Shown here in pieces: positions 54,970-63,900 of a stretch of DNA of 64,000 nucleotides. Under the pieces are notes generated by a model, which had not been told where the DNA came from, ran no database searches, and saw only the letters and a list, made by a program, of their open reading frames with translations. This DNA is from Rapana venosa. Lineage: Eukaryota; Mollusca; Gastropoda; Neogastropoda; Muricidae. Position numbers and translations under genes: made by a program. Each line of letters opens with the position of its first letter. Position 1 is the stretch's first letter. Where the stretch lies: assembly GCA_028751875.1 (NCBI GenBank), contig CM054143.1, positions 61,542,431 to 61,606,430 on the forward strand, written 5' to 3'.

Positions 54970-57900
54970 CAACAGCAGTGACAGTGCTCTCACCTTGAGG
55001 TCGGCATACTCGGGCTCTGTCTCTGGGCATTCCTTGAGGATCTGCTTCAGCAGCAGGGCGTACTTCCCCATGCGCTGCACCGGCTTCAGCAGGTACGAGG
55101 CCAGGTCCATGCGGTCCCCCAGCTCCAGCTGCTTTTGCTGTCCACACATCGTCGTCATCAGCATCAGCATCATCATCATCATGATAATAATAGTAATAAT
55201 GATGATGATGAACTGATGATAAAAATGATGAAAGTGATGATGATGATAATAAAAATGAAATAAGTGATGATGATTAAGTGATGATGATAAGCTGAAGATG
55301 ATGATGACAACCTGAAAATAATAATAATAATAAATGGAACTTATACAGTGCTATATCTTGCAACGACAAATCAAAGCGCATGCATTTAACCTACTCTTAC
55401 ACAGTCAAGGGGATGGGATAGCTCAGTGGTCGGAGCACTCGCTTTCCCCCAGCCAAGTTAAGCAGCGTTGAGCGTGGTTACCAATTGGATGGGTGACCGT
55501 TTGCGCGCCTTGGCTTCAGTACAGTTCCCCCAGTTCACCCAGCTGTAAATGGGTACCTGCCCTCTTTAGGGTCAGGGAAGGTAAAGCAGCGAGGGAGAGG
55601 AGATGGGCGCCGCCCTCAATATGCTGGCCCTAGAGAAGTGAGGTCTCTGACGCCTCGCTCCCCTACGACCTTATAGGTTATGGGACTCCTTTACCTTCCT
55701 TTACACAGTCATGCAACCAATGATAAACAATCAATACTTTAAACAAACAGATATTACAAACATGGTACACTGCCGACTAATATTTCAATAGTCAAATGTT
55801 TTTCAAAAGCACACACACACTCACACAGGTCATATACTTTAGCAGGGTGATAGGACATGAGTTAGTGAAGGTGGGATAGTTCAGATATGAAACAGGAGGG
55901 GGGAAATCTTAGGTTTGAAATAAATATGTCTTGAGGCTGGATTTTAAAGTGTCATAACTAGGCTTCTGGCGAAGAGAGAGAGGGAGCTCATTCCAGGTCG
56001 ATGAACCCAAAATAGAGAAATAGCAGCAGCCAATGGTGGATTGGTTGAATCTAGGTATTCATAGGCACAAGGTATCTGCAGCAGAGCGGAGGGAACATGA
56101 AGGAGTGTACAGGTGAAGACATTCACAGAGGTAGGAGAGTGCAGTTTTGTGGAGACATTTGTAACAGAGGGTACTGATCTTATAATTTACTCTCTGTGGC
56201 ACAGGCAGCCAGTGGAGAGATCACAAGAGAGGGGTAATGTGCTCAGATTTTTTTCTTTCTGGAAAATGATGATGATGATAGGGATGATCACAATCATAAT
56301 GGTGGTGGTGGTGGTGATGATGATGATTAATTATCATTATTATTATAATATAATTACAATAACAATAATAAGGATTATGATGATGACAATGATGAAAACA
56401 ATGATGACAATGATAACAATGAGGAGGAGGAGGAGGATTTTGAGCTAAAAGGTAACAACAAAGTATCCAAGCATTTGGCAGAACAAATTTTTTGGTTTAT
56501 TTAAATCCTTCTTCAGGCTAAAAAATGGGCCAATTTTTAGCTACCACTACTACTACTACTAGAAATACTGATAATGATATTATTCTCTAATGCTTACAAT
56601 AACCAGGTGGTTACATTACAATCACCGCTATCTGTAAGTCAATATCAATAAATGCCAAATGTTAAAGAAATGTTCATTGCAAGCATGTTCATTCAGCCAC
56701 AATCCCAGATCATAAAGGAACCTGAAAAGACCACACTCTTCAGACAACGATACACCACACAGACTGGAAACTGCATGGACATATCAGATGATTGAAAGAC
56801 AATGGATGGATGATCCAAAGCATGAAACACTAACTTAACAGAGATAGTTGTGAGCATATGACAACACTTGGCAGACCAAACCCCCTAAACATGATATCAT
56901 GAAGAGTTTATGACCAACATGTGCAAAGACAGCAAAGGACATCTCAAAAGCACCAGCCACCATGGTGCAAGTAACTAGGGCACTGGAGTCATGACTGGAA
57001 GATCACAGGTTCAAATCCCATAAGAATCATATGTTTCTTTTTTTTTTTTTTTAGACTCAGACAGGCTCCAACCACAGTGAGTGAGTCTGCTTAGAGTAGC
57101 AAAGCAGATCACCCATGGCCAGAGGTATGGATGACACAAACATGCCCAGCATGCAGGCTGGAGAGGAATCAGCTCCACCAGGTTCAACCTTCCGCAAGAG
57201 ACACTGCCTGAAAAAGTCAGCGTAGTGCACAATTTATCTTTTTATTTTGTTATTTTGAGGATAATGGAAAAAGCATTCATGTGCTTTTTTCATCCAGTTC
57301 CCGTGTGTATGCAGTTTTATAAATTTTGTCATTCGTTGCCACTGGCACACAATGGCCTACTCTTCCGAAAAGAGGAACGCATTTTAACATGTGCGCAAGA
57401 TGTTCTGCGTGCATTTGCACAAGGGACATTGGTTTATAGTCTCATCCGGACTTTTGGGGAGAGTGGAGTCAGCACTGATGTTAAGTCTAGAGGAAAAAAT
57501 CCTGTTGAACGAGAATCGAACCAGGGGTCAGCAGATCACGAATACATCACTCTAACCACCAGGCTATCCCGATCCACCCCCCCTCCCCCATGACTTCTCA
57601 AGGAGTTAAGGGAGAAGTCAGTCCAGTGCAGACACAATCAGACCTTGTCTGTTTCATCAGATAAGCCTGTCAGTCATCAGGACTCACCCTGAAGAAGGAC
57701 TTGCCCAGCTCCAACATGAGGTCGTCAGACTTGGGTTTGTTCTTGTTGTACAGGGTGTACAGGTGAAATTCTGGCTCCTGTAGGGACAGATGGACAAACG
57801 TGTGCATGCACACGAACACACACACAAACACACACACACACACACGAACACAATCAAGCAAATTAGATTTATCATTCCAAAAAAAAATCTCTAATAACAG

Positions 57901-60900
57901 TAATATGATATCTTATATTTAGGATTTCATATATTTGTCACACATAAGCAAGAAGCAAAACAACAAAAATATATTAACTAGCAAAAAAATGCAGTCACTT
58001 TTTGCATATCGTTTTCCTAAATACATGGTTAGAACTGATCACTCCAGGTTTACTATAGTAAGTAATTCTCCCATACTATTTTTCTTTACTACTCTGCAAA
58101 CTGTGCAACTGAATATCACGAGTCAGCCTGCATGGATTCTTTAATTCCAACCTCTTCCACCTGAATCCATTCATTCACTGCTTCCCCACCTGTTTCACAA
58201 TTACAGTTGCAATCCATCTGACTCACTTTAACCCTTTCACTACAAACCATACTGTTTTGGAGAAATACCTAGCCCCAGGTATAAGAAGAATCCATGAAGT
58301 CAGCAAGGCCAGTCAAGACTGGAGCAAATGGAGAAGAAGGGTCATGTCACTATCACTGGGTACAGTGGCTAGGGCCAAACTCGATGAGGCCAACAAGTGA
58401 GACATAACACCAGTCATTTTTTCCCACAAAAATGCAAAGTTAATTGTGTAATTTGGAAAATAACAAAATGGATAAAGACACAACCAGGGACAGAGTTCAT
58501 ACAGACGGCAAATGGCTACCAATCATACGTAGGGGAATTTTATAACACTCATGTCAGGTGATGTCTTCTGATCTTATCCAATACAATAAAAAATAAAGTG
58601 AGTTATCGCCCTAGTTCACTGCATTCTGTGCTGTGGTACACAAACAAACCTGCCCCCTAAGTTACCATTACAAACTTGACCACTTGTCTCCTCCCATCCC
58701 ACTACAACACTCTATTACATATTTTTCAGTGTTTTTTTTATATATAAAAAATGTTGTTCTTGTTCAGTTGTTTTGGCTCCTCACCTAGAGCTCTGAGGCT
58801 CCTCCATGGTGAGATTTTGCATACGCGACCATAGTTACCAACCATGAAGGCAGCCGCTACTACAGAATGAATCCTGTGTTCGCTCCCTCAGCCCCGCTCC
58901 CTGTCTACTCACATGTCTCAAGAAGTAGTGTCCCACAAGGAAAGGATTATGCTCGCAGGCTTCCAGTTCCCGCAGGAAATACTGCGAATGGAACTGGTAG
59001 ATCTTCTCGATGTTGCCGAAGATGACGTTGCGTTTGCCGCGCATCATCTGCGGTACGTCCACGCGCTGCAGTTCTGGGATGTAGTTCTCGATGACGTACT
59101 GCAGGGACCGCGTGTAGTCCCTCTCTGTCTGCACCATCTCACTCATGATCAGCAAGACCGTTCTGTGGACGAAACAGGATCATGATTACGCTGTCGTTAT
59201 GATTGTTTCGTCATTTATTTCAGTCTGTAAAACTGTTTTTGTGTTTCATCATTTATTTCAGTCTGTAAAACTGTTTTTGTGTTTCATCATTTATTTCAGT
59301 CTGTGAAACGCATTTGGGTTTCAGCTTTTGTTTTTCAGTCTATGGAATTATATATGTGTGCATTAGCCTACCAATTACTGCTAAGAATTTGTATACGAAA
59401 AGGTAGAAAGATTCACAAAGGCGGAAATATAGAATCTATGACTCATCATAGCAAGTCCGAGAATGAAGGCAGGGGAGAGAAAGAGGATAGGGGAGGGGGG
59501 AGGGGCAGGCAGACAGAGAAATAAAGGTAAGGTAAGGTAAAGGAGTCCCATAACCTAGGCGGTCATAGGGGAGCGAGGCGTCAGAGACCTCACTTCTCTA
59601 GGGCCAGCATATTGAGGGCAGCGCCCATCTCCTCTCCCTCGCTGCTTTACCTTCCCTGACCCTAAAGAGGGCAGGTACCCATTTACAGCTGGGTGAACTG
59701 GGGGAACTGTACTGAAGCCAAGGCGCGCAAACGGTCACCCATCCAACTGGTAACTACGCTCGACACTGCTCAACTTGGCTGGGGGAAAGCGAGTGCTCAG
59801 ACCACTGAGCTATCCCGTCCCCAGAGAAATAACAAACAGGAAAAAAGAAAGAGGCAGACACACGGACAGACAAAGAGGAAAGACAGACAGAAGACATGAA
59901 AGCAGTAACACATCATTAAAAAAAGAAAGATCAACAAATATTTCTGGATGTTTTGAATGTTCAAAATGAACCTGTTCTGCCAGTTTCATAATCACAGATC
60001 ACAACACAGACCAGACATAATATCAACATCATATCAAAGCAGCTGAACATATTCCTGAAAAAATATCCAAAGGGAAGAATTGATAGGAGTTACTCTGAAT
60101 AAAGCCTTCTGCGTTTTTGGAAAGCAATCTGTATTCATACTTTCCAAGAGCCCAAAACAAGCTATCTTCACAACAAAAAATAGGGCATGTATAGCCCCTT
60201 TAGCAAACCACACTGCATGTTCCATCATCTCTAAATGTAAAAAAAAAATTACATGACATCCTATTGTCAAAATAGGAGTTACTGCTATCTCCAACAGTCC
60301 TTATATTTGGTACTGCTAATATCTCCTAATGTCAAATATTCACAATGCTAATATCTCCAATAGTCACAATATTTGGTAGTGCTAATATCTCCAATAGTCA
60401 CACTATTTGGTAGTGCTAATATCTCCAATAGTCACAATATTATTTTGATACTGCTAATATCTCCAATAGTCACAATACTTGGTAGTGCTAATATCTCCAA
60501 TAGTCACAATATTATTTTGATACTGCTAATATCTCCAATAGTCACAATACTTGGTAGTGCTAATATCTCCAATAGTCACAATATTATTTTGGTACTGCTA
60601 ACATCTCCAATAGTCACAATATTATTTTGGTACTGCTAATATTTCCAATAGTCACACTATTTGGTACTGCTAATATCTCCAATAGTCACACTATTTGGTA
60701 CTGCTAATATCTCCAATAGTCACACTATTTGGTACTGCTAATATCTCCAATAGTCACAATACTTGGTACTGCTAATATCTCCAATAGTCACAATATTATT
60801 TTGGTACTGCTAATATCTCCAATAGTCACAAATTTATTTTGGTACTGCTAATATCTCCAATGGTCACAATATACTGCTAATATCTCAAATGGTCACAATA

Positions 60901-63900
60901 TTTGGTACTGCTAATATCTCCAACAGTGACAATATTTGGTACTGCTAATATCTCCAACAGTGACAATATTATTTTGGTACTGCTAATATCTCCAATAGTC
61001 ACACTATTTGGTACTGCTAACATCTCCAATAGTCACACTATTTGGTACTGCTAATATCTCCAATAGTCACACTATTTGGTACTGCTAATATCTCCAATAG
61101 TCACACTATTTGGTACTGCTAATATCTCCAATAGTCACACTATTTGGTACTACTAATATCTCCAATAGTCACACTATTTGGTACTGCTAATATCTCCAAT
61201 AGTCACACTATTTGGTACTGCTAATATCTCCAAATGTCACAATATTATTTTGGTACTGCTAATATCTCCAAATGTCACAATATTATTTTGGTACTGCTAA
61301 TATCTCCAATAGTCACAATATTGGTACTGCTAATATCTCCAATAGTCACAATATTGGTACTGCTAATATCTCCAATAGTCACAATATTGGTACTGCTAAT
61401 ATCTCCAATAGTCACACTAATTGGTACTGCTAATATCTCCAATAGTCACAATATTATTTTGGTACTGCTAATATCTCCAAATGTCACAATATTATTTTGG
61501 TACTGCTAATATCTCCAATAGTCACAATATTGGTACTGCTAATATCTCCAATAGTCACAATATTGGTACTGCTAATATCTCCAATAGTCACAATATTGGT
61601 ACTGCTAATATCTCCAATAGTCACACTATTTGGTACTGCTAATATCTCCAATAGTCACAATATTGGTACTGCTAATATCTCCAAATGTCACAATATTATT
61701 TTGGTACTGCTAATATCTCCAATAGTCACAATATTGGTACTGCTAATATCTCCAAATGTCACAATATTATTTTGGTACTGCTAATATCTCCTAATGTCCA
61801 AATTAGCGTTACTTTTTCTTTCCAGACAGGCGGAGGTCGGCCATGGGGCCGGTGGGGGAGGTGCGGGAGTGGTGGAGGTGGGAGTTGACAGAGACCGGCG
61901 TCCATTTTGTGTGGGTGCTGTCCATGCTGGTGTTCATGCTGCTGTCTGCAAACTCCTCCTCTTCCTCCTCCTCCTCCTCTGGCATGCTGCAAAGGGCAAC
62001 ATGAAATATATAACTTGCAGTTCAAAGGCTACAGATGGACACAGCAATTAACTGGCAGTTCAAAGACAAAAATACACACAGAGTTAGAGATTATAACTTG
62101 CAGTTTAGAGGCAAAGATGGACATGACAAGTAGTAACCTGAGGTTCAAAGGCAGCTACTCTACTGTTTCCTTTCCCCTGACAATCCTGAATAATAATAAT
62201 GTATGGAATTTATATAGCGCTGAATCTTGTAAAGCAACAAATCAAAACCTTACTGTTTCCTTTCCCTGACAATCCTGAATACCTTACTGTTTCCTTTCCC
62301 CTGACAATCCTGAATACCTTACTGTTTCCTTTCCCCTGACAATCCTGAATACCTTACTGTTTCCTTTCCCCTGACAATCCTGAATACCTTACTGTTTCCT
62401 TTCCCCTGACAATCCTGAATACCTTACTGTTTCCTTTCCCCTGACAATCCTGAATACCTTACTGTTTCCTTTCCCCTGACGATCCTGAATACCTTACCGT
62501 TTCCTCCCCCTGACAATCCTGAATACCTTACTGTTTCCTTCCCCCGACAATCCTGAATACCTTACTGTTTCCTTTCCCCTTAACAATCCTGAATACCTTA
62601 CTGCCCCCCCCCCTCCCCCCCCCTTAACAATCCTGAATACCTTGCTGTTTCCTTTCCCCTGACAATCCTGAATACCTTACTGTTTCCTTTCCCCTGACAA
62701 TCCTGAATACCTTACTGTTTCCTTTCCCCTGACAATCCTGAATACCTTACTGTTTCCTTTCCCCTGACAATCCTGAATACCTTACTCCCCCCTGACAATC
62801 CTGAATACCTTACTGTTTCCTTTCCTCAATAATCCTGAATACCTTACTGGTTCCTTCCCTCAATAACCCTAAACACCATACTGGTTCCTTCCCTCAATAA
62901 CCCTAAACACCATGCTGTTTCCTTTCCTCAATAATCCTAAAAACCACACGGTTTCCTTTCCTCAATAATCGTAAATACCCTACTGTTTCCTTTCCTCAAT
63001 AATCGTAAATACCCTACTGTTTCCTTTCCTCAATAATCGTAAATACCCTACTGTTTCCTTTCCTCAATAATCCTAAATACCCTACTGTTTCCTTTCCTCA
63101 ATAATCCTAAATACCCTACAGTTTACTGTTTCCCCCAACAATTCAAAATATCCTACAATAGTATCCTTCCTAATCCACTGGAAATATCCCACTACCCTCC
63201 TCCCTACACCATCCTTGCTAGCAATCACCCTTCTGCCCTCTTCGGCAGACCATCCCAATCCCCCACTATGTCCCTGCTGGCCCGTTCCCTACACCCTAAC
63301 TAACGCCCCTCCCCACGTCCTTTCAAGCCCTCCTCTCGCCCACTTTACCTGGGCAAGCTGTCGGAACTGCCGGTGATCATGCTGAGCGTCTTGTCCCCAC
63401 GCTGATCCAGCCTGCCTCCCCCCACCTCAGGTCGGGCCGAGGTCGGGGGCTCCTCGCACAGGACTGGGGAGGTCACCATGGGCACGGGGGCTGTGCTGGC
63501 TCTCTTCAGCATCTTCTTCAGAGGCCCTGGCTTGGAGGAGCTGGGGACCGGGCTCGGCTTGCTCCCTTGGGATCCCGCGGGGTGGGAAATGGTTCGGCTG
63601 AGCTGCAGGCGTGCTGGCCCTCCTCTGCTGGTGGGCGTCTTGAAGTCGGACTTTTCGTGTCCCGGGCTGCTGAGAGGGGTGGGTCTGGTGGGAAGACGCG
63701 AGGATGGGGACGTTGGGGAGGGGGTGTACGAGGGTGGTTTTGTGCCCAGAGAGCTGCTTGAGGCGTTTTTGTCTTTCACTGTAGGGGCAGCTGGGGAAAA
63801 TGTCCTGTCAAGGTCATCGTCTTTCACTGACCTGGACGACAGGGGCGAGGGAGTCAGACTGCAGGTGTCTGACCACCGCTCTTCCTGAGCACCCTCAGAG

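Larger units (their letters stand above)
55138..57687 (-). other. Intron between R4 and R5
   Basis: GAT/ATG trinucleotide repeats (55145-55340 and 56262-56440), a full SINE-A copy (55408-55700), a SINE-D-like segment (about 56960-57220) and a full SINE-B copy (57240-57572). No exon supported. Confidence 0.7.
59163..61812 (-). other. Intron between R2 and R3
   Basis: It holds a 3-fold repeat of about 38 bases (59190-59320, cagtctgtaaaactgttttt), SINE-A copy 2 (59525-59821) and the 1.5-kb minisatellite (60293-61798). No exon supported. Confidence 0.7.

Noticed and set aside
55408..55480. Functional tRNA gene
   Set aside because: Only the A-box-like head is present, with a long body, flanking 11-bp direct repeats and a second inverted copy: a SINE, not a tRNA gene.
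58229..58250. Possible further TTAACCC-type MITE end
   Set aside because: Only one end is visible; I could not find a matching inverted end with TTAA within a few hundred bases.
60293..61798. Possible CRISPR-like or coding tandem array
   Set aside because: Units are contiguous with variable short linkers rather than fixed repeats and unique spacers, and the host is a eukaryotic intron. It is a minisatellite.
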